The position numbers and the translations under genes were made by a program. Below are positions 35,260 to 44,559 of a DNA stretch of 64,000 bases, one piece after another. The notes under the pieces are model-generated. The model made no database searches. It was not told where the DNA came from and saw only the letters and a list, made by a program, of their open reading frames with translations. The DNA lies in contig NZ_KN708638.1 in the NCBI RefSeq assembly GCF_000805335.1, positions 5,285,884 to 5,349,883 of the forward strand. Direction: 5' to 3'. This DNA is from Streptomyces sp. CT34. Lineage in GTDB: Bacteria; Actinomycetota; Actinomycetes; Streptomycetales; Streptomycetaceae. The first letter of the stretch is position 1, and each line of letters begins with the position of its first letter.

Positions 35260-35262
35260 CTG
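34306..35262 (+). pseudogene. IS481-family transposase with frameshifts
   Basis: GTG 34306 starts SHRNARLTVFGRRLLVERV and an HTH (PIAHVAAEMSVSRTTAHKW). The frame changes near 34430 (RRWRHEGEAGLADRSGRP), again near 34545 (RKLGPARIGPILGLPASTVH) and near 34680. From there the integrase-like domain reads intact: FVYIHSAVDDHTRLAYSE, RVLTDNAWSYR, TNGKVERFNRTLLDEW, that is the D, D and E of the catalytic triad. Three shifts make it inactive. Confidence 0.8.
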
Positions 35263-35858
35263 GGTGTGGACGGAGGCGAGCGAGGCGGCTGGGGCGGGCA
35301 CGACGATGTCGAGGGTGCCGGTGCCGGGCACGACGACGGACTGTTCGCCGAGCGCGTCGAAGACGTCGTTGACCAGCCGCTGGGCCACGCGCGGCGCCTT
35401 GGGCCCGATGAGATCGACGAGTCGGCGGCGGCCGGCCTACCGTAGGGCGGCCGAGGAGCCGTAGCGCTCTAGGAGCCAGGTGACGGCCTGCTGGTCGAGG
35501 CGAGGGCCGAGGACGCGTTCGAGGCCGGGATGGAACTGGGTGAGCAGGCCGCGCATCCGGTTGGAAGTGCGGGTGGCCTCCGCGACGAGGTCCTGGTTGA
35601 AGCCGACGAGTACGGTCAGCTCGGCGGTGATCTCGTCGGTGAGCTGCAGCGTGCGCAGGGTGCGGGCCGGGTCCACGATCACCCGGACGGTGCCGAACTT
35701 CGCGGCCAGCTTGTCGAAGGCGGTCCGCAGCTTCGGCTCGCTGTTGGGAGCTGCTTGTCGAAGACCTTCTTTCCGGCCGGGGTCAGCCCGTGTACCTGAT
35801 GGGCACTCTTGCCGACGTCCAGGCCGAGAAACACGCCTACGTCTTCGGTGTCGAACAT
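35260..35858 (-). pseudogene. IS110-family transposase remnant
   Basis: Reading from 35858: MFDTEDVGVFLGLDVGKSAH, then after a frameshift NSEPKLRTAFDKLAAKFGTV. An internal deletion joins VRVIVD to ARTLRTLQLTDEITAEL. The frame breaks at 35437 and continues RRRLVDLIGPKAPRVAQRLV up to the IS481 right end, where the gene is cut. The DEDD-type N-terminal domain is largely gone. Confidence 0.75.
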
Positions 35859-36471
35859 CGCGCCCTTTCATGAGAGTTGAACGTGCCAGCCTCGGTTTCG
35901 GTGTCGTACGCGCGCATCCACGTTATGCAGGCCTGCCGCCCGCGAACTGCCCGGTATTGCGCCGGACCGGGCGGTGGCCGAACCTCTCATCAGCGTCTCC
36001 GACGGCACCTCCCGGGCCCGGTGACACCACCCCCAGGTCAACCGTTCGACAGGGGGCAACAGTCATGCCGGGCCCGGAGGCCAGCGGCCCTCTTGCAGGA
36101 TTGCGGAAAACATAACGGGGCGGAGCCGGGCATGGCGTCGATGGCATACTTGTCCCGTGTAGGCCGGCGTCGGCGAGGAGGGACTGTGGCGTGGCGGCTG
36201 AGGACCTGGGTGATCGGCTCGACGGCAATGCGGGACAAGTCGATTCCACGGTAGGCCGTTTGACGCGGGGACAGCGGCCTGCGTGCGGCGTTGACCGGGC
36301 GCCAGGCAATCGGTGAGCCCGTCGGCTTGGTCCCCGAGGAACTGGGCGAAGATGTAATGGAGCCGGCCGGAGCGGCGAGAACTGGGGACGTGCAAGCTGG
36401 AAGCTGGAGTTGGCGCGCTACCATCCCCCTGAGCCTGGCTCGGTGTGGTGGCAGGCGGTTCGGGGGAGTGG
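35859..36471. other. Intergenic stretch before the AIPR cassette
   Basis: About 610 bp. It starts with the outer part of the IS110 element; the rest has open frames on both strands, but none is recognisable. The promoter of the 36472 gene should lie at its right end. Confidence 0.4.
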
Positions 36472-37824
36472 ATGACATTCGCACAACCAAGGCGGGTAGA
36501 TTTCCCGTCTTCGGCGCGATCGCCGCGGCTGGCGATTCTGCGTCCTGACAACGACTTACTTCGTCTGCTCGATGCCGACCATGCCAAGGAAAGATCCTAC
36601 TCCCAACCCTGCCGTGACTGGCCCGAGGTCAAGTCACACCTCGCGATCCTGCTTGCTCCTGCCGACCAGCAGGGTGACGAAGGTGGCGGGGAACAGGGGG
36701 AGCGGATATGGGGGCTGGGTATCGTGCGCCCTGCTCATGAGACCGATCGAGACCGGAAGGTCGTCGTCACCCGTGCGCGAAGCCTTCGAGGCCTGGTGCC
36801 TGTCTCAGGGCTCTGGTGCGCCGGCGGCGAGCGAGATGCCCCACTCTCCAAGTCGTTACCGGAAAGCGGTCCTGTCACGGTCGGCACGGACACCGTGTTC
36901 GCCAATCTCCGGCGGATCTCCCCTGATGTCGAGGCCGAAGTCCAGAGGCTGATGCCTTTGCTCGACGACGCCGAAGGCTGGAGCGAGGGGGAACTCCGCT
37001 GGCGTGATGAGCGTGACGCCCTGCTGCTTTTCGCCAAGATAGCCGGGGCGCCCCCTAACGACTTCTCGGAGGTACATCTCTGGGACAGGACAGCCGCCCG
37101 GGCAGCCTTTATCAGCGGGTTTATCGGGACTGCGGTTCAGCCGATGCTCGACGACATCCGCGGGCGGGCAGCGGAGAGGTTCAGCGGCATCGGTGAGACC
37201 GTCGTCCAAGCATTCGCGAACCGCGGAGGTAACCGAAGCTATGACTTCGAGGCCACGTCGATAACCGATCAGCGGGTGGTGGACGGTGGGGAGGGCTCCC
37301 TCGACGCCTACTACTACCACGTCGACACCCGGACGCTCGTCATGCTGCGCTACGTGCGTCTTGGCCCGAACGGGCTCTTCTCGCCTGACGCCCGGCCCAG
37401 TCTGGACGACTTCCGCAGCCGTGTTCACCGCCTGCCGAGACGCGCCCGGCGGAGCGCCGACGATTACAGCTTGCTGGACGACCCCCTCTTCCTCCGCATT
37501 CATGAGCCGGTGCCCTTTACCGCCACTCTGCACCGGACGAGCTCCGGTGCGATCTACCCCTACGACCAGGTCGCCGCAGAGATCTCGGCCGCGGCGGAAC
37601 TCGGTCTTCCAGACCCTCGCGGGGGCGCGCTCACCCGCCACCTGGTACCGACCCACTTCGCCCAGCTGGTGCGCGACGGTTGGTTCGGCGCGAGAGAGGT
37701 GCCCTTCGAAGTGGCCTTGGACTGGGTGCAGGCCACGATCGACACGGCGGGTGTTGCTTTGGTGGTCGTGGACTTCAGCCATCGGCAGCGCGGCAACGGC
37801 TCAGGGATCAAGACGCGGGCCTAG
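36472..37824 (+). CDS. Unknown protein, 450 aa, upstream partner of AIPR gene
   Basis: ATG 36472 follows CGGGGGAG by five bases. The protein is soluble, without signal peptide or membrane helix. An N-terminal part (RLAILRPDNDLLRLLDADHA ... WPEVKSHLAILLAP) leads to a central helical region (FANLRRISPDVEAEVQRLMP, WRDERDALLLFAKIAGAPPN) and a mixed C-terminal half (SLDAYYYHVDTRTLVMLRYV, RIHEPVPFTATLHRTSSGAI). I recognise no family or catalytic motif. It lies 39 bp from the AIPR start on the same strand, inside a defence island, so a joint antiphage function is inferred. Confidence 0.7.
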   Translation: MTFAQPRRVDFPSSARSPRLAILRPDNDLLRLLDADHAKERSYSQPCRDWPEVKSHLAILLAPADQQGDEGGGEQGERIWGLGIVRPAHETDRDRKVVVTRARSLRGLVPVSGLWCAGGERDAPLSKSLPESGPVTVGTDTVFANLRRISPDVEAEVQRLMPLLDDAEGWSEGELRWRDERDALLLFAKIAGAPPNDFSEVHLWDRTAARAAFISGFIGTAVQPMLDDIRGRAAERFSGIGETVVQAFANRGGNRSYDFEATSITDQRVVDGGEGSLDAYYYHVDTRTLVMLRYVRLGPNGLFSPDARPSLDDFRSRVHRLPRRARRSADDYSLLDDPLFLRIHEPVPFTATLHRTSSGAIYPYDQVAAEISAAAELGLPDPRGGALTRHLVPTHFAQLVRDGWFGAREVPFEVALDWVQATIDTAGVALVVVDFSHRQRGNGSGIKTRA

Positions 37825-37863
37825 GCCGGCGACAAGACACCACCAGTGGGAAGGCAACCATTC

Positions 37864-39978
37864 ATGGCCACCTCGGGGGCGGACACACCTCGCCAGGTCA
37901 CGCAGGTGCGCGAGCAACTGCACGAGACATTCGACGGGGTGATAGATGACAGCGACATCGCCCACTTCCGCGGGGACAACTACGAACAGCGTTTCCTCTC
38001 CCGTGCACTCGCAGCCCTTGCGGTACGACGCGTGGCCCAATGCACTGTGGCCGATGCTGCCCGGTTCGTCACGGACGGCATCGCGGACCAGGGGTTGGAC
38101 GCCATAGCCCCCTTGCCGGAGAGCGGGCAGGCCCTGCTCGTCCAGGCGAAGTGGAGCGACAAGGGCATGGCGACCTTCGACGTGGACGCCGCCAAGGCGA
38201 TGGTGGATGGCCTGAACCGGATCGAGAACGAACTGTACGACCAGTTCAACCAGCGTGCCGGCGCCCTCGCTCTGGAAGCCAGGCCGTTCATCGTCAACAA
38301 GAAGGCCATCCTGCTCATCGCGCTGATGGGCACCGCGGAGCCCTCCCCGCCAGCTCTAGAGGTTCTCAACAACGCTCTCGACGAGTTCAACAAGCACGGT
38401 GCCCGCTTGAGCGTCGAGGTGCTGTACGCCGCAGATTTCCATGACCAGATCCACGCGGATCTTCGGCCGGAGCCGATCTGCCTGGATGTGCGCCTTGACG
38501 ACTGGTACCAGCAGAAGGGACCGCTCGAGGCCTATCAGGGTACGGTCTCCGCCGAGAGTGTCGCCGACTGGTACGAGACGCACGGTACCCGCCTGTTCGA
38601 GCAGAATCTCCGGGCCCCGCTCGGGACCACCGTCACGAATGCGGAGATCGGTCAGACCCTTACGTCCGATCCGACCAGGTTCTGGCACCTGAACAACGGC
38701 ATCACCATGATCTGCGACTCGCTCACGGCGAAGAACGACAGCGCCAAGGCACCGCAGAGCAGGCCGACCACTCTCACCGTGACGGGGGCGAGCATTGTCA
38801 ACGGCGCTCAGACAGTAAGGGCTGTCGCCAGGGCCATGCACGACGACGGTGAGGCCGCGGCCAACGCAACTCTGAGCATCAAGGTCATCAACACGCACGA
38901 GGACCGGAAATTCGGCGTACAGGTCTCGCAGGCGGCGAACCGGCAGAACGCCATCGAGCAGCGTGATCACATCGCGCTCGAACCTGTGCACCAGGCGATC
39001 AAGGCCAACCTGCGCGCCGAACTGCGTAAGCAGTATGTGATCAAGAGGGGCGAGCCGGTCGCTGCGCCCGAGACCGGTTGTTCACTGGACGAACTCGCCC
39101 TCGCCCTTGCCTGCCTCCACCCGGATGCAGAACAGGCCGCCCGGGCCGCCAGTTCCACGGAGAACCTCTGGGAGCAGGGTCCCAAGGGCAGCCACACCCT
39201 GCTGTTCAAACGCGAACCCTCTCCACAGAAGGTGTGGCGTTCTGTACTCACACTGCGCGCAGCGCGGAGCGCGGTCTACGAACTGGGCAGTGGGCAGAAC
39301 AGCCGTGAGGCGGCGACCGCGGAGCACGGTGGCTTTCTCGTCACCCACCTGCTCTTCCAGCATCTCGGCGCCACGAGCATTGATGACCCCGACTTCGACT
39401 GGGACAGCGAGGTCCTGGAGAAGATCCCCGCCCTTGCACCGGACCTGGTGCGTCGGCTGACGCACCAGATCGTCACTCGTCACGGGCCGCGTCCTCAGAT
39501 CAGGACCGCCTTCCAGACCGCAGAGACATGCCGAGAGCTCGCGAAACATGTCCTCGGCGACCTGGCCGATGGCGTCGCCGTTCCTGCACCTCCCGTGAAG
39601 GAGCGCAAGCCGCGCCGCCAAAACACGGTGCCGCTCCTGGTCGACCGCCGTGTCATCAAGGACGGATCCCCTCTTCGATACGTGGCTCTGAACGAGCCCG
39701 AGCGTGATGCCATGGAAGAGTGGCTCGTCGAAGACGAACGGCGACGCCAGGCGACCTGGGTCAATCACCGGACCAAGCCGATCCTGTGGGCGTACGACGA
39801 GCAGCAGTACTCGCCGTCCGGGCTGGTGTCGAAGATGTGGGCGGATGCTGAATGGGACGATCGGCCGGTGGCCAACCAGGGGACGGCTCGCTGGTCCGTC
39901 GCGGATGGTTCCAGCCTGTGGGACCTGGCACGGCGCATCCACAGCGAAGAGGACGAAGAGGGTGAGGACGGGGCCTGA
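37864..39978 (+). CDS. AIPR-family abortive-infection protein with nuclease-like N terminus, 704 aa
   Basis: ATG 37864 is preceded by GGGAAGG; GTG 37846 is an alternative. The AIPR core shows TRFWHLNNGITMICD, GASIVNGAQTVRAV and FGVQVSQAANRQNAIEQRDH. The first 110 residues resemble a PD-(D/E)XK nuclease of the Mrr type: Glu41 in DNYEQRF, Asp79 in GLDAI and LLVQAKW with Gln94-x-Lys96. AIPR proteins were named from lactococcal abortive infection and occur in restriction-like cassettes. The C terminus is charged and ends EEDEEGEDGA. It is co-oriented with the unknown 450-aa gene. The nuclease call rests on motif spacing only. Confidence 0.85.
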   Translation: MATSGADTPRQVTQVREQLHETFDGVIDDSDIAHFRGDNYEQRFLSRALAALAVRRVAQCTVADAARFVTDGIADQGLDAIAPLPESGQALLVQAKWSDKGMATFDVDAAKAMVDGLNRIENELYDQFNQRAGALALEARPFIVNKKAILLIALMGTAEPSPPALEVLNNALDEFNKHGARLSVEVLYAADFHDQIHADLRPEPICLDVRLDDWYQQKGPLEAYQGTVSAESVADWYETHGTRLFEQNLRAPLGTTVTNAEIGQTLTSDPTRFWHLNNGITMICDSLTAKNDSAKAPQSRPTTLTVTGASIVNGAQTVRAVARAMHDDGEAAANATLSIKVINTHEDRKFGVQVSQAANRQNAIEQRDHIALEPVHQAIKANLRAELRKQYVIKRGEPVAAPETGCSLDELALALACLHPDAEQAARAASSTENLWEQGPKGSHTLLFKREPSPQKVWRSVLTLRAARSAVYELGSGQNSREAATAEHGGFLVTHLLFQHLGATSIDDPDFDWDSEVLEKIPALAPDLVRRLTHQIVTRHGPRPQIRTAFQTAETCRELAKHVLGDLADGVAVPAPPVKERKPRRQNTVPLLVDRRVIKDGSPLRYVALNEPERDAMEEWLVEDERRRQATWVNHRTKPILWAYDEQQYSPSGLVSKMWADAEWDDRPVANQGTARWSVADGSSLWDLARRIHSEEDEEGEDGA

Positions 39979-39994
39979 CGGCACCGGCGGGACG

Positions 39995-40777
39995 TCAGTA
40001 GGGGTCGGGCCCTTCTGGGCAGTGCAGCCGGGCGAGGAGATCGGCGATCTCGCGGGTCTCCTCGTGGTCCCCGCCGAGGAGAACGCACATGTCCTCGTGG
40101 AGAGCGTCGAGGACACCCTCGGCCTCGGTGCGGCGGCCATAGGAGAAGAGGAGCACACCGATACTGCGGTGCAGATCGAGAGCGGTCTCGGAGGCGTCCC
40201 CGGCCGCGTCGGACACGACCTCCAGGACCTCCTGGAACTCCCGCAGGGCTACCGTAGCCTGACCGAGGTTGGCTCGGCGGTGGGCGGCGTGCCGACGGCA
40301 CTCCAGCGCGCTTTCATCGGCCGGTCCCGCCGCACGGGCGTAGACGGCGGTCAGCGCGTCGAACTCCGGTAAGGCGCGCGGAAGTCCTCGCCAGCCATGA
40401 GGACCGACGCGCGCTGCCGCCGTCGATCGAGCACACGGGCGTTGTGTACGCCGAGGGCGGTGGCCGCCGTCGCGATCGCTGCCTTGAGGACGTCCGCAGC
40501 CTGGGCGAACCACCCGCTCTCGGCGAGGTCCGCGGACCGGGCGTAGGCGTCCCGGAATCGTATCCCGCAGCGCAGTGTCGACGCGCGCCGGGACCGGTAT
40601 GGGAGCCACTGGAACGGGCGAGGGCGTAGGCGCCGTGGTCCGCCGCAGGGGTGCGTTCGGCTGTCGGTAGACCACCGTCGGGTCGGGAACTTCGGGAGGG
40701 GAGCCGTCGTGGGTGAGGGCCGCGGGCTCGGCTGTTGATCCCGGTTGCGGCAGGTGCGGCGACAGGCGCTCATACAC
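39995..40777 (-). pseudogene. C-terminal remnant of a Ser/Thr protein kinase with TPR-like tail
   Basis: The kinase domain is missing. What remains is the proline-rich linker (VYRQPNAPLRRTTAPTPSPV) and an alpha-solenoid tail (DAYARSADLAESGWFAQAAD, VLKAAIATAATALGVHNARV, ECRRHAAHRRANLGQATVAL, LDLHRSIGVLLFSYGRRTEA). Two compensating frameshifts (near 40550 and 40370) move the middle into another frame. The 5' end is cut by an IS5 remnant. In Streptomyces this tail usually follows a PknB-like kinase. Confidence 0.65.
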
Positions 40778-40784
40778 CGCGTAC

Positions 40785-41042
40785 GCGTCGGCCGGACGCT
40801 GCTACGACTACGACCACCTGCGCCGATGGCTTCGCCAGCGCGGCATCCGCCACCGCATAGCCCGCAGGGGCATCGAGTCCTCGCAGCGGCTGGGACGCCA
40901 CCGCTGGGTAGTGGAGAGGTCCGTGTCCTGGCTGGCCGGCTGCCGACGCTTGCACCGCAGGTACGAGCGCAAGGCCGAGCACTTCCTCGTCTTCGTCGGC
41001 ATAGCCGCAGCCCTCATTGGCTACCGCCGACTCACCAGATGA
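40785..41042 (+). pseudogene. IS5-family transposase, C-terminal remnant
   Basis: The frame reads YDYDHLRRWLRQRGIRHRIA, RLGRHRWVVERSVSWLAGCR and RRYERKAEHFLVFVGIAAAL, ending at 41042. This is the C-terminal third of an IS5-type DDE transposase, including the catalytic Glu in VVERSVSW. The N-terminal part is absent. Confidence 0.8.
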
Positions 41043-41068
41043 CGCGCAGCGGCATCAGCGATCCTGGC

Positions 41069-41485
41069 ATGCTCAGCAGTGTGATCGGATGGATACGCCG
41101 TACCCCACGGTGGGCAGTGGCACTGATCGTGCTGTACGTCATCGTCCTGGTCGTCGTGGGCGCTGCCTCCCACGTCGCCGCCCTCTTCCGGAGAGGCTTG
41201 CACCCTTACCCGTGGGCTCCGCAGTGGCTGAACCTGTTCTGGTCGTCCCTGGCGATCTTCGATCCTCTGGCAGCGGCGCTTCTGGTGTGCGGTAAGCGAG
41301 TCGGAGTGGATCTGTCCTGCGGCATCATGGCAACCGATCTGGCCGCCAACTGGTACGCCGCTTACGGCGTCCAGAACACCACCCTGGCCACCCAGCCAGG
41401 GCTACGAAAGCTGACGGCTTTCACCCTCCTTGTGTTTCTCACCGGGCCCTTCATACGTTCACGCCTCCGGTTCATCACCATCTGA
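41069..41485 (+). CDS. Hypothetical membrane protein, about 138 aa
   Basis: Hydrophobic segments WAVALIVLYVIVLVVVGAAS, WLNLFWSSLAIFDPLAAALL and AFTLLVFLTGPFIRSRLRF suggest three or four membrane helices. ATG 41069 or the overlapping ATG 41039 may be the start; neither has a clear ribosome-binding site, and the upstream one fuses to the IS5 scrap. No family is recognised. Confidence 0.55.
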   Translation: MLSSVIGWIRRTPRWAVALIVLYVIVLVVVGAASHVAALFRRGLHPYPWAPQWLNLFWSSLAIFDPLAAALLVCGKRVGVDLSCGIMATDLAANWYAAYGVQNTTLATQPGLRKLTAFTLLVFLTGPFIRSRLRFITI

Positions 41486-42015
41486 AACAACGTCTTATTA
41501 GTGGGGATGTCGGATACCGGAGATGGGCAGGGGGCATCGCACCCTCCCGATGGTGGGGCATACCCGTCGCCGAGGTCAGTTTTGAGGCGCCACGTCGTGC
41601 GCAGTGGCGCCGTGGAGGGCGCCGATGTCGTGGCGGAGTGGTGGGTCTCGGATCCTGCCTGGCGGCCCAAGGCGTAAGGACCTGCCGGGCCGGTCGCCCA
41701 CGAGTTCCGTCAAGTAGGCGTTTGCCTCCCGGAGTTTGGGCGCGAGCTCCCAGGTCTGGCCGCTCAGATCGGCCCCGGTGAGTTCGCAGCGTCGGCGCCG
41801 GTGTCGTCGTACTCGCGTTTCTCAACAGCGCACAGTTGCTTCCCTTGATCACTCCGACGAGGCGGAGAGTGCCTGTCAGAGCATGCTGTCCCAGAGAGCC
41901 CGTGGCACGGCCGGTGAATGTGCGGCAGGCATCTGTGGGGCTGGTATGCGCTCTGTCGCTCCCGCCGCTGACCGTCCTACGATCGTCACTTCGCGTACGA
42001 GGGCGGGGGCTGGAT
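41486..42015. other. Intergenic stretch, no gene recognised
   Basis: About 530 bp before the NERD-helicase gene. Short open frames exist but none has both a ribosome-binding site and a recognisable sequence. The promoter of the helicase gene is expected near its right end. Confidence 0.35.
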
Positions 42016-44106
42016 ATGGCGGCAGGGGGATCGGCGTCGCGACGGGCGCAGGAGGCGCGGCGACAGGAGCGGCTGCTGCGAGAGCAGTGGCAGGTGGCCC
42101 GCCAGCAAGCCCGCCAATGGGGAGCAGCAAGCGAGGGCGAGCGACGTGTTGCCGCCCAGCTGCTCGTGCTGACCGCGCGCGGATGGCGACTGCTCGTGGA
42201 CCGGCGCTGGCCGGGCACTCGCACATCGAACGCGGACATGTTGCTGGTGGGACCCGGCGGTGTCTTCGTCGTCGACGTAAAGAACTGGCGCTCTGCCCCA
42301 GAGGCCGCGGACGGAAAACTGTGCGCCGGAGGCGAGCCGCGGGACGACCAGGCAGCCAAGCTGCTTGCTGTCACGAAGGCTGTCGAGGGCGCGGTGGCAT
42401 CCCTTGGTATGTCCCCAGTGGCAGTCCAGCCCCTGATGGTGTTCGCAGGACAGCGCATCGATGCCGGCCTTGGCCGGATACGACTCCTGGGGGAGCAGGA
42501 AACCGGTCCCGCGCTGCTGTCACAGCGGCACAGGCTACGGCCGGAGTCGGTCCGCGCCATCGCCGATCATCTGGAGCGGGTCTTCCCGGACTACGAAGGG
42601 GCGGCGATCACCCAGCAGGCGCTGCCGGCGTCAGAGCGACCCCAACACGACTCCCCTGATGGACTGTTCGACCTGCAAGGGCTGCGCGACGCCGCATTGG
42701 AGGAGGGGATGCGGGCGCCGATCGAGCAGTGGATGACCTTCCTGCACCCCGACCAGGTCGCGCTGGTGCGCCGCAACTGGTCGGGCCCGGCACGCGTCAG
42801 CGGCCCGGCGGGTACCGGCAAGACGGTGGTAGCCCTGCACCGTGCCGCCTACCTGGCCAGGCGCACGACCGGCCGCATCCTGTACGTCACCTTCGCCAAC
42901 AACCTGCCCCGCGTGCAGAGTACGTTTCTCAAGACCATGGCTCCGGCCGTCGCTGACCGGGTGAACTTTCGCAGCCTGCACTCCTGGGCACAGGAGTTCT
43001 TGCAGGAGCGCAGCATCCCGGTGAGGCTGCACGGTGACAAGGCGGAGACCGCCTTCAGCCTCGCCTGGAAGCACGTCGGGCGCGAGAGCCGCCTGGTCGA
43101 GATCGATCCGGCCCCGGCCTACTGGCGTGAGGAGATTGACTACGTCATCAAAGGACGCGGCCTCACCACGTTCGAGGAGTACGCGACCGTCACCAGGCGG
43201 CGGCGGAAGGCGAGCCTGCGCCGAGCCCATCGGCAATCCGTGTGGGAGCTGTACGAGGCATACGAATCGCTGCGCGGCGAGCGCGGTGTGCACGACTTCA
43301 ACGACGTCCTCTCGCTCGCCCTCACCGAAGCAGCACGCCACCGTGACCGGCCTTTGTACGAGGCCGTCATCGTGGATGAGGTTCAGGACCTCACGCTTGT
43401 CGGAGTACGCCTGCTGCACGCGCTCGTTGGTGATGTACCCAACGGCCTGCTGCTCGTCGGGGACGGCCAGCAGGCCGTATACCCAGGCGGCTTCCGACTC
43501 TCCGACGCGGGCATCGACATCCGCGGCGATCGCGGACAGGTCTTGCGCACCAACTACCGCAACAGCAAGCAGATCCTGGACACCGCCCTCACCGTCGTGG
43601 CCGACGACGCGTTCGAGGACCTCGACGGACTGACCACGCCAGGCCGTCGCGACGTCGACCTCACTTACCACGATGGGCGCGTGGCCCGCGTCACCAGGCC
43701 CACGGTGGACGCTCACGACAAGGAACTCCTGGACGCCATGCGAGCCCTGCCCGATGGTGCGCGCGCCGACACCGCGCTCCTGTGCCCCTCTATGCGAGCC
43801 ATCGGCCACTACCAGCGCCTGCTCACCCAGGCGTCCATCCCGGTGTGCCTGTTGGAGCACTACGACGGCCACGCCGTCGACGCGGTCAAGCTAGGCACCT
43901 ATCGCAGGGCCAAAGGTCTGGAGTTCAAGAACGTCTTCCTGCCTCAGCACGACGCGGCACTCCCACGTGAGACGCCGGCTGACACCGCCGACGGCACGAA
44001 AAAGTCAGAGACGGCTCAGGAACGCGAGCAACTGCTGCGCAGCCAGCTCTTCGTGGCCATGACCCGGGCTCGCGACCTGCTCTGGCTCGGCAGCATCACC
44101 AGGTAG
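42016..44106 (+). CDS. NERD nuclease - UvrD/SF1 helicase fusion, 696 aa
   Basis: After a basic coiled-coil start, residues about 36-150 form a NERD nuclease: SEGERRVAAQLL (Glu42), NADMLLVGPGG (Asp74) and VVDVKNW (Asp87, Lys89). Residues about 230-696 are an SF1 helicase with Walker A SGPAGTGKTVVALH, motif II VDEVQDLTLVG, GDGQQAVYPGG, motif IV LRTNYRNSKQI, motif V RRAKGLEFKNVF and motif VI FVAMTRARDLLWL. All catalytic motifs are intact. The same architecture occurs in the staphylococcal antiphage protein Nhi, so phage defence is a reasonable inference in this island; DNA repair is the alternative. Confidence 0.88.
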   Translation: MAAGGSASRRAQEARRQERLLREQWQVARQQARQWGAASEGERRVAAQLLVLTARGWRLLVDRRWPGTRTSNADMLLVGPGGVFVVDVKNWRSAPEAADGKLCAGGEPRDDQAAKLLAVTKAVEGAVASLGMSPVAVQPLMVFAGQRIDAGLGRIRLLGEQETGPALLSQRHRLRPESVRAIADHLERVFPDYEGAAITQQALPASERPQHDSPDGLFDLQGLRDAALEEGMRAPIEQWMTFLHPDQVALVRRNWSGPARVSGPAGTGKTVVALHRAAYLARRTTGRILYVTFANNLPRVQSTFLKTMAPAVADRVNFRSLHSWAQEFLQERSIPVRLHGDKAETAFSLAWKHVGRESRLVEIDPAPAYWREEIDYVIKGRGLTTFEEYATVTRRRRKASLRRAHRQSVWELYEAYESLRGERGVHDFNDVLSLALTEAARHRDRPLYEAVIVDEVQDLTLVGVRLLHALVGDVPNGLLLVGDGQQAVYPGGFRLSDAGIDIRGDRGQVLRTNYRNSKQILDTALTVVADDAFEDLDGLTTPGRRDVDLTYHDGRVARVTRPTVDAHDKELLDAMRALPDGARADTALLCPSMRAIGHYQRLLTQASIPVCLLEHYDGHAVDAVKLGTYRRAKGLEFKNVFLPQHDAALPRETPADTADGTKKSETAQEREQLLRSQLFVAMTRARDLLWLGSITR

Positions 44107-44261
44107 CGGCCAGGGAGCCAGCGCAGTACGCGCCCAGTCCCCCTTTCTATTGGAGTACGCGCCGCAGCAGAGGGCGAACTTCGAAGGCGTGCTGGGCCTG
44201 GTCTGCATCAAGTCGCGACTGGCCCGCACCAAGTGATTGCGTCCAACAGGGGCCAGCGCCT

Positions 44262-44468
44262 TCATCGCCCGTGCCAAAAAGCCAGGTCGGAGGAGGTCTG
44301 CCGACCCGTCCGTTGGCGGGAAACGGGCTTGTTGTCCGCCTCGGTGCCGTCCGTGGAGTCGAGAACCTCGGTGACATGGTGGCCGATGGTCGGTGGAGCG
44401 ACGGAGTAATCACAGGTGTTGACGCGAACGTAGTGATCCCGGGTTGTCGCGGCGCGGCCCATCTCCAC
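44262..44468 (-). pseudogene. IS21-family IstA transposase scrap
   Basis: The frame TTRDHYVRVNTCDYSVAPPT followed by IGHHVTEVLDSTDG matches the beta-barrel segment after the catalytic core of IstA-type transposases (…DHYVRVDTCDYSV.P..IGRRV pattern). Only about 35 residues are recognisable. Confidence 0.55.
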
Positions 44469-44559
44469 AACACGTCAAAAGACCTCTGTGACGGTGGACC
44501 GTTCTGGCTAGTGGCCCTGTCGCCGCAGAAGCGGCAATCGCAGACGCCAAGGTCCATCG

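Noticed and set aside
41507-41680. A 57-codon plus-strand frame starting MSDTGDGQGASHPPDGG
   Set aside because: No ribosome-binding site or homology is recognisable; too weak to call.
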